Assembly (NCBI GenBank): GCA_025738555.1 | Contig: JAOVFP010000001.1 | Location: 310,001-374,000 of the forward strand | Length of the DNA: 64,000 nt | Origin: Cyathus striatus | Taxonomy: Eukaryota; Basidiomycota; Agaricomycetes; Agaricales; Nidulariaceae | Reading direction: 5' to 3' | Shown: piece after piece, positions 47,596-58,560 of the stretch | Layout of the letters: each line of letters opens with the position of its first letter | Numbering within the stretch: the stretch's first letter is position 1 | Position numbers and translations under genes: made by a program | Notes under the pieces: generated by a model | Database searches by the model: none | What the model saw: only the letters and a program-made list of their open reading frames with translations | What the model was told of the DNA's origin: nothing

Positions 47596-49099
47596 TAGTA
47601 GCTATGTGGTCATATTCGTGGACTTGTATTATGTAACACGCACGTGTGCTTATGCGCATGGAGTCTGGATCGAACTGCTTCGGGACACAGACTTGGAACA
47701 TCCTCCTCTTGTCCTCTTCGCCTTTCTTCCTCTACACCGCTTTCCCCCCGGCATCTGTCTCCACCAAAAAACTTCAGGAGATTCAACAACATGTCTTGAA
47801 CGAAATGCATCGGTTCTATGCGGGAGAATCCTATCCACTCCACAAAGGCCTGGCGGACCATCATGTCTGCATCGCCATAATCCTCTCTTGATCATCCATC
47901 GAAGCCTCATGCCCAAGAGTCAGCCTAAAAGAAGTTTGGAGTAGCTCTACCAACCTCTGGGAGCACGATACGAACCGCCTTCGATGCGAAGCTGGGGGTT
48001 TGCAGCTCGCTGGTCTGTGTTGTTGGAGGGGGACTGGCGGCTAGTCGATCTGAAGTGGGTGTTGAGCGCTTGAGCTATAGTTGGGGGGTGGGGAGGATCT
48101 AGCCTGTTGCTTGGGACTCCAGCTTCGATACACAATGACAACAAGTAAGTCATAACTTCACTCATACGTCGGTTAGATGTTACCACCAACTCTAGTGCAG
48201 TTCGTCGAACATCTCATGAATGAGAGGATACCGTAACAGCTGGAGATTCGATAGTTGGAGTAAAGGCGACCCGTCATCCGCTCCCTCGTTACTACCTCCG
48301 CCTTCTCGCCAACACCATCTTCATCCCTCCTCGGACCCTTGTCGCTATCGATAACACCCCAGTACGAACCAATAACACCTACGAAAGATCAACCAGCTTA
48401 CACCTCCCATACCCCTCCCTCTTCCTCTTATCTCCACCACCACCACTCATAAATCGTAACACGGCAATCGGAGTGGTTTTCAGGAATCGACTAGTCAGGA
48501 TATCGTGGTGATTCGTGCCCATTTACTTTGGTAGTGATCGAATTGATGCTGAGTAGGATCTCGTTCACTGGGGACGCCCTCGGTGACTTGTCAAACAATA
48601 TGGACCGAAGTTTTAGACGTATCGTGTGAAAGAGGGTAATACAGGTGTTCGTATTCATTCTCCTCCCCGCCGTTCTCGCCACCACCACCACCACCACCAT
48701 TGTAATTACCACTACTACCACCGTTATTATCCCCACCTTTGTCGCCACTAGCAGCTCCTGGGTATGATTCAACAACGCCTACGAAGGATTCTGATGCTTC
48801 AACGCACTTTCACCCTCGAAAAGCCTGGTGGACCATGGCTTCGAGCACCTGCTCTCTCACCCTCTTCGATGCACAGTGTGATATATTCGGCTAGATCCCA
48901 GTATGGCACGCAATGACGCTACCTCTGTCCCCATAGACAAAGCGCAAGCAAGATCTAATCATTCATTCATTCAGCAACAAAGTTGTTCAACGTAAAATAA
49001 TATCTGTTTGATTCTTTGCGGCGTAGTTGCCTGCAGCCCTCCAGCTGGCACTGCGTGATTGCGGATGATAAGAGTCCATCTCACGGTATGGCTCGTTAT

Positions 49100-50590
49100 A
49101 CTGCCACTAACGATTCATTATCTTATTGTATACAAGAGCCAACTGAGAGAAGTCCTTTGTAAATTTGTGGAGCTGAAAGCTAGTGCTCACAATATATATA
49201 TTACTTAGATCAAGTATGTAGCGAGCCGCAATGGCTATTTCTATGGTAAAAGTTTACTTTGACCTACGTACGTACGACGGGAAGTGTTGCGATATCCACC
49301 TACGTTAATCTTGTTCGCACGACGTACTCAAGTACAGTGCATGCTAAAAAGATATCTATCATCAAACCATACCCAAGTGCGAAGCGAGGCAGCCTACTGT
49401 ATACCTTACTACACCTACAGTTCGGCTATATCGCCATGTTCAGTTACATTTCATACTTTGTACTATGTTAACTTAAAAGCTATAGCCCGTAGATCATATA
49501 TATACGTGAAAATTGCTGTAAGGCACTTCATGAATTCTTATTTCAAATCATGCAAGTATATACTTATATATGAACAGCCGGAGAGCCTTGTACTTACACG
49601 GTTATGAAAAGGCGTGATAAATATATAGGAAAAATAATGTGCATCTTCGGCATATCTCCATTTTAAAGTGCAAGCCTTCCTTAAACTGTGAAGTACAGTT
49701 TGGCTACATCACCCGTCAATGTTTCGGCAGTTGTGCAGAAGAACTAGATTTTACAGTGTGTATTTTTAGTGACTTACAGTAATAGTGATGTATATACTAG
49801 TAGTTGGTGCATATGTAGTATCGAATGAATATAAAGAACCTGTTGCATGTCTACAGCACAACACAGACAAAAGTTAGGTTATCTTATCGATTCTTGAAGT
49901 TAGCAACCGAGCCTGCTTTTCAAGATAAATATTACCATGTAAGTACAGTAAGGCTGTGTTGCCACGCACGTACAATCAGTTCTATTATTATGTAGTAATA
50001 GCAGCTGAGAGCTGTCATTTATGTTTCGTATGTAGACGCTGAGTTATACGATGTATAAATGACAATTATTGATTGTAGGATTGTACTAAACTAAGCTAGA
50101 AGCAAAGACAACAGCGTACATGACATAGCAGAAAATCAATTTAAGTTAGTGTAGGTACGATAAATTAAATATACTGGACTCTTTCGACCAAGTGTTCAGT
50201 CACGCGTCACGCAGGGCGTTTGAACTGAACACTTGAGCACATTCGTCACGCGTCACAGGCTGCCATGAACATAAGTTTTGAGGCAAATATGGCGCTTAAT
50301 TAGCCGATTTTTCCGCCCGTGCCAGGCGGCTGTAGGGGCATGAACAGAACCAACAGGTGTCATACATCAACTCAGAGTTTGAACACTTGGTCAAACCAAT
50401 TTTTCGCGTCACGCACCAGAAGCCGTGAACAAGTGGTCGAAAGTCTCCAGTATAACCTAAAGCAAAACTCAGACAAAAGTGCAGCCCGTAGAAAGAATAG
50501 TGGCAATAGTCTAGAGAGCTGAGCGAGAGAGTCGAACTCATGTAATTTGAAGCACAATAGTACCACAATATTGCATCTGTGCTAGCAACT
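49100..50590 (-). repeat. Array of tRNA-like units in copy B
   Basis: Counterparts of the copy A units end near 49437 (GGCTATATCGCCAT), 49710 (GGCTACATCACCC) and 49962 (GGCTGTGTTGCCAC), with a B-box-like GAGTTCGACTCTC at ~50527-50540. The array is interrupted by the MITE at 50174. The counterpart of the best unit (40069) is missing except for its last bases. Confidence 0.4.
50174..50450. mobile_element. MITE, 277 bp, same family as 47196-47595
   Basis: Ends CTGGACTCTTTCGACCA and (complemented) CTGGAGACTTTCGACCA, flanked by TA (50172-50173, 50451-50452). Copy A has the uninterrupted AAATTAAATATATAACC at 41031, the exact empty site with one TA. Internal words GTCACGCGTCACGCAGGGC match the 400-bp copy. 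The ends are more diverged than those of the 400-bp copy. Confidence 0.85.
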
Positions 50591-50972
50591 ACTCGGTAAC
50601 ACATCCCTATTTGTTGTTTCAATTATGGATCTAATTACGAACGGAGACTAATAAGGTGTCTAGGTTTACACATTTCGAAGTGCTACCTAGTGTAATGGAC
50701 TATACAGGACACGGGTGGTATTTATAGGCGTAGACACTCGGTAGAATCTGACATCTTGTACTTGGTTACGGTGGGTGACGAGGAGTTGTATTTACTACGA
50801 GCGACCTGACAAAAACGTACACGGATTTGAAAGTCGTATGTACATGTTGCGTACATAACACAGAGGAATACTAAGATGTCCGATAAGATAGGTAATGCCT
50901 AGATAAGATTGAACGAAAAGGCGTACTTGTTTACTCTTATTTACCTGGAGTCTGGACCGGAGACCGCTTCTC

Positions 50973-52860
50973 TATGGAAAGCCTAACGACCACGCTCAAT
51001 TTCATCAAACGAAATTGAGTTCCGACAATCGGTATCACGGCTTTCTCGGTTAGATTTTGTACTCGGTAACGCCCACACAGGAATGTAATTCCATATCATA
51101 TATTACGTAAGCTGCTAATACCATATAAGTTTAGTGTACTTATATATACAACATTGACGCTCAGGACCACCCTGGAGGTCGAATCTTTGCTGTTACACCC
51201 AATATATACAGCTGTATTAATAGGCTTATTGTCCAATCAACTATGTGCAAGAACGGTCTACAGTTACATTGTTATAGTCAGTTTCCATTGGCACCAATGA
51301 ATAGTGTAACTCCTGAATAAAATGTTGCAGGTTCAGGTGTTTAAACTATACTGTTGCACTCAAGTCTGACCATTGAACATTGAAATTTTTAACGTGCAAG
51401 CTCATAGCACACTTATCGCATGATTTTATATCATGCTCACTGCAGTCATCAGAACTTTGTAGTGCTTGATGTCTGTTGTAACTTGTAAGTTTAACACATT
51501 CACATTTAAATTCGCACTTACATTGTGAGCCACCAGATAATCCTCTTCTTACAATAACAGGTATGTAAATACTTTTCAACTGGTGGACCACTCGATTTTA
51601 CCAGTGGTTACTGTACTGGTACTTATAAAAAATCTTTTCAGATCCATTTATGCAATTAAGTCATGCTCATGCTCCCTATTAGATTGAAGCTGTTGTCTTA
51701 ATTTTGTACTAGCGGACACCAATAACAGGTTAAGAAAAACCAGGGTCTTAACAAGCTCTTACTTCTTTTTAGTGTGCACACTCAGTGCTCAGGCCTAAGG
51801 TCAAAATTCACGCGCACAATACTATATTTATACATTGTTCTCTAAGTACTATTCCCTTTAGCACCAATAAATAGTGCAATTTTTAAGCATGGTGTAATAC
51901 TATCGCTACCCCCAAGTTCATAGTGTTTTCATTGCTGTTTGATTTAACATATCTTCCCAAAGTCCAATCGTCTCTGGATACTCTCAGGTGCACGGAGAAA
52001 TTCATGGCCTACTTGAATATGTAGTTTGTTTTGCAGAAATTGAAATACAAGTTTCTACCAGCCAAAAATACTCTGAGATACTAGGAGCTTATAAACACCT
52101 TTTCTCAGCTATTTCTTCTCCCATTTCAATCCATCTCAGGTGCCCATCCCAGATCTTTTACATATCTCTATTCTACTATAATACATGAATATATTTTGAA
52201 GAATTCATGGTCTGGTGTCCTAGGGATTTGTTCAAATCTGGCCTTTATGTTTAGATTAGAGGACATTCTGAATTTTGTCCCTTTATCGTGAATATCTCTT
52301 TCAATAATTACCCCAAGATCCTATAAATTTGGATTCTGAACACAACACTAACTACCCGTGTATGTGTCAAATAATACGGTGAAAAGACAGCTACAGCATT
52401 CATACTTCTGCTTTTATAATCTCTCTACGATTTATAATCTCCGGGGCAATGATAGTACAACATCAGATGATTAAAATCAACTTTCACAATCAATTCTAAA
52501 TGCATTCACTCATAATCATATCATGCTCACGACCTGAAATGCCCAACCGTCTTTACACTCATTGTATTACGAGTGTACCTTGAACAGAATGAACTTGTAC
52601 ATTTACTTACCAGAAAAGATATAAATTGGAAGTCAAGTGTACTTATGCACTCTGCAGAGATATGAAAATCCTCATACTCAAGTGCTCCAAAAGCGCTCAA
52701 TATTCAATGCTTCAAGCCTAGAACGGATCAAGTTTCGGTAACCCTTAGATATGGGTTTACAAAGAGTATTACGTAATCGCTTATTGAAGATCCGGAGAAA
52801 GCCGACGTCGGAACTCATTTCCATTTGATGGGATTGAGCGTGGTCGTTAGGCTTTCCATA
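50973..52860. mobile_element. 1.9-kb non-autonomous TIR element with 6-bp target duplication
   Basis: Inverted ends TATGGAAAGCCTAACGACCA (continuing CGCTCAAT, then diverging) flank an AT-rich body with no frame above ~80 codons. CTTCTC is duplicated at 50967-50972 and 52861-52866. Copy A at ~41550 has the uninterrupted CGCTTCTGGACTCGG. The superfamily is uncertain: a 6-bp duplication does not match hAT (8), MULE (9) or PIF (3). Confidence 0.75.
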
Positions 52861-54664
52861 CTTCTCGGCTCGGATGCCCCGTATCCAGTTCACTGTTTCC
52901 GAGACCTTCCTCAACTCCTCCTTGTAACCTGCCAATCCGATGACCCAACTGCCTCCTAACTTTGACTGCCGAGAGTTTTGATAGCTGTGAACGGCATGCA
53001 ACTATTGTGTTATCGTCATATCCGTCTGGACTCAGGTGCACGCCTCCAGGCTTCATCCGTTCTCCGTCTCCACGTCCGAAGATTGCCTCTCTTCATCACG
53101 CTCCAAGATCTGGATGGGTGTTGTTCTGTTCTGGAAGGGTACAAGATGGATTATGTGGGTACAGGATTGCTGGTAGTTCTGCCGTGGTGGATGGAACATG
53201 ATATTGGGAATAGGTTACCGGAGGAAGCTTGGACACGTATAACTCACATCCTCGAAGACTCGTAAGTTTAACCACTAGCTCGATCCCTGCCTTCCTCCCC
53301 ATCCTCATAAGTGCCCCAGCCAAACCTCAGTAAGATCCACTACGCGAAACGTCAACTTCGTGTCAAATCCCACCGATGTCTAGCTTTTCAAATGTGCAAA
53401 GACGAGACGATTAAGACTTACCATTTCTATTGAATTACCCTCCCCAAATCCAATCGGATGCCTCTTGATGCTTCCCCCATTCTCATCTCATCGGAAGAAG
53501 CGCTCCCCTCCCCACATTGCCTCTCCACGTTATGCTCAAGTCCACCGCACAGAATTCTACACGCCGAACTGAATGACGAAAAGAAGCCGGGAAATCCAAC
53601 CGAGAGCGTACCGAGCTCAAGAGGTGGGGTATCTATGAAAATCGAGCGATGCTGCTGGGCGTGTGGAGGCGTGCTTCTGTGCTGGAAAGGTACTCTGTGT
53701 GGTGTGGGTACAGGATTGCTGTTGGCTCCATGGTGGTTGATGGACCGCGTGATATTGGGAGTAGCATCCTCGGTTACTGGAAGACGCTTCGACACGTATG
53801 TATAACGACACCTGGAGAACAAGTCGAATCGAGCTCACCCATATTCTCGAATCTTCGACCTCGCCAACTCATTGTACCATCCATCATCCTCCTCACCGCC
53901 TTCTTCCCCATCCTCGTAGTCGCCCAACTAAATCCTAGGTGGATCCAACGACGATACTTACAATGAAACCCGCCAACTCGATGCGGAATCCTACCCACAT
54001 CCCAAGAACCTGGCGGACCGTACCTGCGTCACTAATGTCCATCCCTCATTGCATAATTCCCCGTCGAAGCTCTGGGGGCGCATTACGACAGAGCTGCGGG
54101 GTTCGTGGGTGGGCATTGGCCGCCGGTCAGCTTATGTCGTTGGAAATGGAGGCATTCATCAAGATCATTGTCAACTTTGGTCCTCTTAAGTACTCGGAGT
54201 GTTCATGGGTTTCGACGTGATCGATCGATTGTGCCAGCGCCGGGTAGTCGAAGGTAGTCGATCGAAAGTTGGTGTTTGTGAGGCAGCTATGATACTAGGT
54301 GAATATGAAATTCAGTCATATTGTCGAAGCGCTAACGTGGAGCAGACCTCTGCCACAGGCGCCTCACGAAGATGATAGACACGCTGTCGCTGGACATTTG
54401 GAAACACATTATCCTACCCCCCGTAGTCCTAATTTCCCATTGAAGCTTCACGATCAGGATCAAGAACGCGGCTCAGAGGAATAACTCAACAAGCCCTTGG
54501 GGGCGCAATGTTAACAGTTTTTAATGCTTATGTGACGGGGTACGGTTGGTTGATCGGAAGTGGATGCTCAGTGATAGTTGGGAGGGGGGGATCTTGTTTG
54601 CGTAAGACAGCCTTCATGCACCACGGTACCAGGTGAATAGGAAATTCATTCCTGCCGTCGACAC

Positions 54665-54939
54665 TGTAGAGCAGGCATTCTGCCTGCATGGCAAAAATGC
54701 GTTTTTCATCTCCGTTACCTCACTCCGTACATACTGTCGCTTACTCATCATTTACCTCGTGTAGCTTACCTACATAAATGTCGTACGTACACTTCGAGAA
54801 TGTCAGGTTACGCTTACCCCCTAACTTTGTCTCTCATGCGACCTCACTATGATCTGAAGGGTTGGACGGATGTGCCACCCACTCGCACAATTCTTTGTCG
54901 AGAGGATACCGTCAAGCAAATATCCTCCTCCACAGATAC
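54665..54939. mobile_element. 275-bp insertion starting with a GCAGGC hairpin
   Basis: Copy A reads CGTCGACACCACCAACG at 43403. Copy B has the same bases split by TGTAGAGCAGGCATTCTGCC ... CCACAGATAC. The left tip and hairpin match the insertion in the SAM/kinase gene. No clear target duplication and no frame. Confidence 0.65.
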
Positions 54940-55337
54940 CACCAACGTTAAGGCAGATCGCAGCCACGGATGCCTCGCAAAGAGGGATGATACACGATAG
55001 ATGGACATCAGCAAGGTTATGGATCACTGCCATCATTGGAAAACTTTATCGAACATCCAACGCATATCTGATGTCCTAGCCACGTTGTTAACTCCTTCGC
55101 TACCACCACCACCTTCCTCGCCATCACCATCTTCATCTCCCCCGGGCTCTCATCACTATCAACAACATGTCAATGTTCAACATGAACTAACACCGTCTAC
55201 GAAGGATCAACCACTGTGCACCTCCTGTCCCTCATCCCCCCTCCCTATGTCGGAAAAATCGAAATCGGCATATCTGTTCAGATAAGGTCATATCAGGCCA
55301 TATCAGTCCATCAGCTGTTTGGGGGGGTTACATGGTT

Positions 55338-55605
55338 TTAGAAATCACCCAAAAAATACTATACGAAGTATCAGTTGAATATAAGTTTGATCATCATGCG
55401 AAGCATTACCAGCAGTGTAAAAGCAAGATAGCTATGAAAATAATTATATGAGTTTAGAAATCACCCAAAAAATACTATACAAAGTATCAGTTGAATATAA
55501 GTCTGATCATCATGCAAAGCATTACCAGCAGTGTAAAAGCAAGATAGCTATGAAAATAATTATATGGGTTTAGAAATCACCCAAAAAATACTTTCAGACT
55601 TAAAA
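55338..55605. repeat. 116-bp tandem repeat, 2.3 copies
   Basis: TTAGAAATCACCCAAAAAAT starts at 55338, 55454 and 55570. The two full units differ at only a few bases (mostly G/A or C/T), so the array is young or homogenised. It ends about 15 bp before the gypsy insertion; sequence beyond the element (63231 on) does not continue the array. Confidence 0.85.
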
Positions 55606-55615
55606 TGTATGATAC

Positions 55616-55620
55616 AGGTG
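55616..55620. other. Left target-site duplication AGGTG
   Basis: Identical to 63226-63230 directly after the right LTR. Confidence 0.9.
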
Positions 55621-56011
55621 TGTTATATCCGTGTCCGGATACATCGTGCCGACGTTCCCACGTGACCTTCCAACATACCCGGTCCGTTCCCGGAACGTAC
55701 CCGCTTCGGGTTTACACTTCCCGACGTTCCCGCCCGGGAACGTACCCGGAACCCGTCGGGTTTTCTATCGGGTATCCCGGATACGTACTTTCTCTTATGA
55801 CGGCCTCACCGCGTCATCATTCTATTACTCCTCCCTTCCATTCCTACTTATACGTTTCATTATGGCCTTTGTAGATTAGTTCCTTATTCTTCATTCTGAG
55901 CGCGTCATTTGCGCCCCAACTCCGCTTTGCCAAGACTTCATTTCCTACTTACTCCTTTGACTTGTCCTTTGTATAATACTTCTACATTCGTATCTACAGG
56001 TTCCTACTTAG

Positions 56012-56017
56012 TATAAG
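56012..56017 (+). promoter_or_regulatory. TATA-like box of the 5' LTR
   Basis: TATAAG lies 35-30 bp upstream of 56047, the base where the 11-nt primer-site complement begins. The spacing fits a pol II start at or near 56047. The same box is in the 3' LTR near 62851. Confidence 0.55.
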
Positions 56018-56046
56018 TAGTCTTCCAGATGTAATAGGTAGTCTTT

Positions 56047-56057
56047 AGTATTCGTAT
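56047..56057 (+). other. Putative self-primer at the RNA 5' end
   Basis: AGTATTCGTAT is perfectly complementary to 56388-56398. In the Tf1 system of fission yeast the first 11 nt of the retroelement RNA pair with the primer-binding site and prime minus-strand synthesis; this has the same length and placement. Inference from sequence only. Confidence 0.6.
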
Positions 56058-56387
56058 CAACTCTGTACACTTTCTTCCTACTCTAAGTTCGAAACCCGCT
56101 CCGGGTTTTCCTTCGGGTTTCTCTCCCGCTACCTAGTGTAGTGGCGAAGCCTTCTCTTATACTCTAGAACGTCTTCCTTTGTTACATATCATCTTACTCG
56201 AAATACGAACCATTCCCTGGGGATATCCAGGCGGCGCAGCACACAAGCTGAAGCCACGGTTCTTTCCGCACTCCCGCTCTACGTTTCCGCACCCGTACTC
56301 ACTTCGGGTTTCCGTTATAGTTCTCCCACACCCTCCGGGTGTCTTCGCAACCACTTCTGAGCAGGAAGAGAATCGGTACGTAACAGT

Positions 56388-56398
56388 ATACGAATACT
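56388..56398 (+). other. Primer-binding site
   Basis: ATACGAATACT begins 2 nt after the 5' LTR. It does not start with TGG as sites matching a tRNA 3' CCA would. It is the exact complement of 56047-56057. Confidence 0.65.
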
Positions 56399-56421
56399 GA
56401 TACCTTGGATATCTCTTTATC

Positions 56422-57932
56422 ATGGCTCCAACTGGGACTTCGGTTACTCGCACAGCGCATACCGCTAGTCATACCAATGCTGTGGGTGCTCGTGCCACCC
56501 GTGCAGCTACGAGGCAACAGCCTCCACGGAGTACTTCAGGTTCTCTACCTTCTACACCGTCTCGGGTTACACCCAGCCCAGCACCACCTCCTAGTGCTAC
56601 TTTCCTGGGTCCACCCTCGACTTCCGCTCAGCTACTTTCTGTTCCTGCAGCCGGGAACCTCGGATCCGCTCAGGCTCCTCCGGATGGCACTCCACCGCCA
56701 TACGGTACAGTCGCAGCGGAACGGGACACTCCCGAGGGTCACGGCTCCGATGGTGGTACCATTGGACCGCCACCTCCACCTCCTTCTCAGCCCAATCCTC
56801 CGTCTCCACCATCCTCAGACTCAGGGGATGATGGTGATGAGGATGATGTCGACAATCCCAGGCGCACACCTCTTGCGCGCCACTCCCGGGAAGACCGGCT
56901 TGCCGAAGCTCTTTTGAGAGTTGCGGAATCCGCCCGGGGTACATCGGGAACACGTCGGGAACGCAACGTTCAAAAGCCAGATACTTTTGACGGTTCCAGT
57001 GCTGAGAAGTTGGAGCAGTTCATTACTCAATGCCAAATTTACTTCCGGAATAATCCTTCCCAATACTCGGATGGACACTCTCAAGTCAACTTCGCTCTCG
57101 CATATCTTCGGGATACCGCGCTTCAGCTCGTTATGCCGACCCTCTCCAATCCCTATGCTGATGATGAGTTCCTTCACTCTTGGGAGGTTTTCGTCGTCAT
57201 GCTAGAGGATAACTTCGGGTTAGCGAACCCGGAAGGGGATGCCGAGAATGATCTGGATGTCCTCATTATGAAGGATTCACAGAAACTGTCCAAGTATCTT
57301 GTACAGTTCAACAGGCTTGCACAGCGCACCGACTGGGATGATAAATCCTTATGCCACCGACTCTATTCCGGGTTTCCGGGTCGCATTAAGGATGAGATCT
57401 CTCATGTTGGGAAACCTACCACAAAGCGCGGGATGATTAAACTAGCTCAAGGGATCGATAGTCGGTACTGGGAACGCCAGTCCGAGCGTACGCGGGAATC
57501 CCACCAGCCTCGGGGTCCGCGGGTTCCGGATAGCTCTGTTAGAGCTACTACAAACCGCCCCGCAGTCACCCCGGCGCCTTCCCGCCTCGTTTCAGGTCAA
57601 TATGCGCCACGTCCGAGTTATCCCCACCGTGCTGGTAGTCACCCACCTCGTTCCTCGCAGCCTCCCCAACAGCGGAGGCCGGAATTGAATGACAAGGTTG
57701 GTCGAGATGGCAAACTTTTGCCACAAGAACGTCAGCGTCGCATGGACAACAATCTATGCTTGTTCTGCGGTAATCGGGGCATCGCGCCAAAGAATGTCCC
57801 CGCTCTGCCTCTTCCGCGGCTAGAGCCCGGGCATCCGGAATATCCGCTTCGGCTCCTACGTCGGCTTCTGCGGGTCCCTCGACCCGCAGGTCCGCGCCTC
57901 TTTCCAACCCGGCTTCGGGTTCGAAAAAATAG
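56422..57932 (+). pseudogene. gag region of the gypsy element
   Basis: Starts at the Met at 56422, 36 nt after the LTR. A Pro/Ser/Thr-rich N-terminus (residues ~1-130) and an acidic DSGDDGDEDD stretch precede a retrotransposon gag domain (about residues 180-350, PDTFDGSSAEKLEQF ... GMIKLAQGID). The CCHC zinc knuckle begins CLFCGNRG at about residue 445, but the frame is lost in the G run at 57776-57779, so the His and last Cys are only found in the next frame. That frame continues to TAG at 57930. The uninterrupted 545-codon frame to 58059 is out of register after the knuckle. Gag would package the RNA in virus-like particles. Confidence 0.85.
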
Positions 57933-57994
57933 GGAGCGGTCCTCTGGACACCACACAAGCCGAGGACCGCGTTGTTCCCCCTTGTGCGCAGCCG

Positions 57995-58560
57995 ATGCAG
58001 GTAAGACTCAACGCTTCCGCTCTTTCCGACCCCAATGCCCTTCATATTCCACTTTGTAGTACCATCCATGCTCTCCCTACACCCTGTACAGTTTCATATA
58101 GCGCTCTAGTCGATTCGGGTTCTACCCATTGTTTTATGGATTCATCTTTCGTTCGGACACATGCTATTCCTACCTCACCTACTCCACCTATCGCTCTCAG
58201 ACTTTTCGATGGCACCACCAATCATGTTATAACCGAGTTCGTTACACTGCCTGTACTATTCCCTACCGGTGAATGTATTACAGTCGAACTCTATGTGACA
58301 CCTCTTGATTCCGTGTGTTCTGCAGTCCTAGGATACAATTGGCTCACCCGCTTCAATCCGTTGATTGACTGGGTATCGGGCTCATTAACATTCCGGACTC
58401 CAGACACTTCCGAGCAACTTCCGCTCAAATCCGGGATCTCGGAACCAGGTTCCGCTTCCGAGGATCCATCTCCGGTCACCTCTGATGAGTCTCTGCCACC
58501 TCCTCCTAGCATTTCGCTAATAAATGGTGCCGCCTTCTCGCGTGCATGCCGTTTAGAGGA
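57995..58560 (+). pseudogene. Aspartic protease region
   Basis: The frame is open upstream of the Met at 57995, back to the A6 run (57924-57929) that precedes the gag stop, so gag and protease are one base out of register there. The retropepsin active site is [11 protein letters not shown] (DSG at residues 40-42 from 57995), followed by a second conserved strand AVLGYNWL. It processes the polyprotein. The frame leaves the family at 58556-58560, where the reverse-transcriptase frame takes over after a one-base loss in a G run. Confidence 0.8.

Larger units (their letters stand above)
47015..55246 (+). repeat. Segmental duplication, copy B
   Basis: Collinear with copy A (37382-43735) but longer because of four discrete insertions: 47196-47595, 50174-50450, 50973-52860 and 54665-54939. 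It also differs by a block at ~49440-49600 and by lacking the counterpart of 39085-40131. Homology ends at CTCCCTATG, where A continues to CCACCACTACCGCC and B changes to unrelated sequence. Frames are broken in the same places as in A. Confidence 0.7.
55621..56385 (+). repeat. 5' LTR
   Basis: 765 bp, starts TGTTATATCC and ends GGTACGTAACA. U3 would be 55621-56046, with R plus U5 from 56047, if transcription starts where the self-primer complement and TATA box suggest. Short inverted words are frequent (TCCGTGTCCGGA, CGTTCCC / GGGAACG). Confidence 0.95.

Noticed and set aside
56388..56405. A conventional tRNA primer-binding site
   Set aside because: The sequence after the LTR does not start TGG, and a perfect 11-nt complement exists in the LTR, so self-priming is the better reading.
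57924..57932. Programmed -1 frameshifting at the A6 run before the gag stop
   Set aside because: Possible, but the heptamer does not fit the usual slippery form in the gag frame, and several other runs in the element have lost a base; an indel is simpler.
56597..58069. Minus-strand frames of 118-167 codons over gag
   Set aside because: Shadows of the gag coding strand; no motif and no start context.
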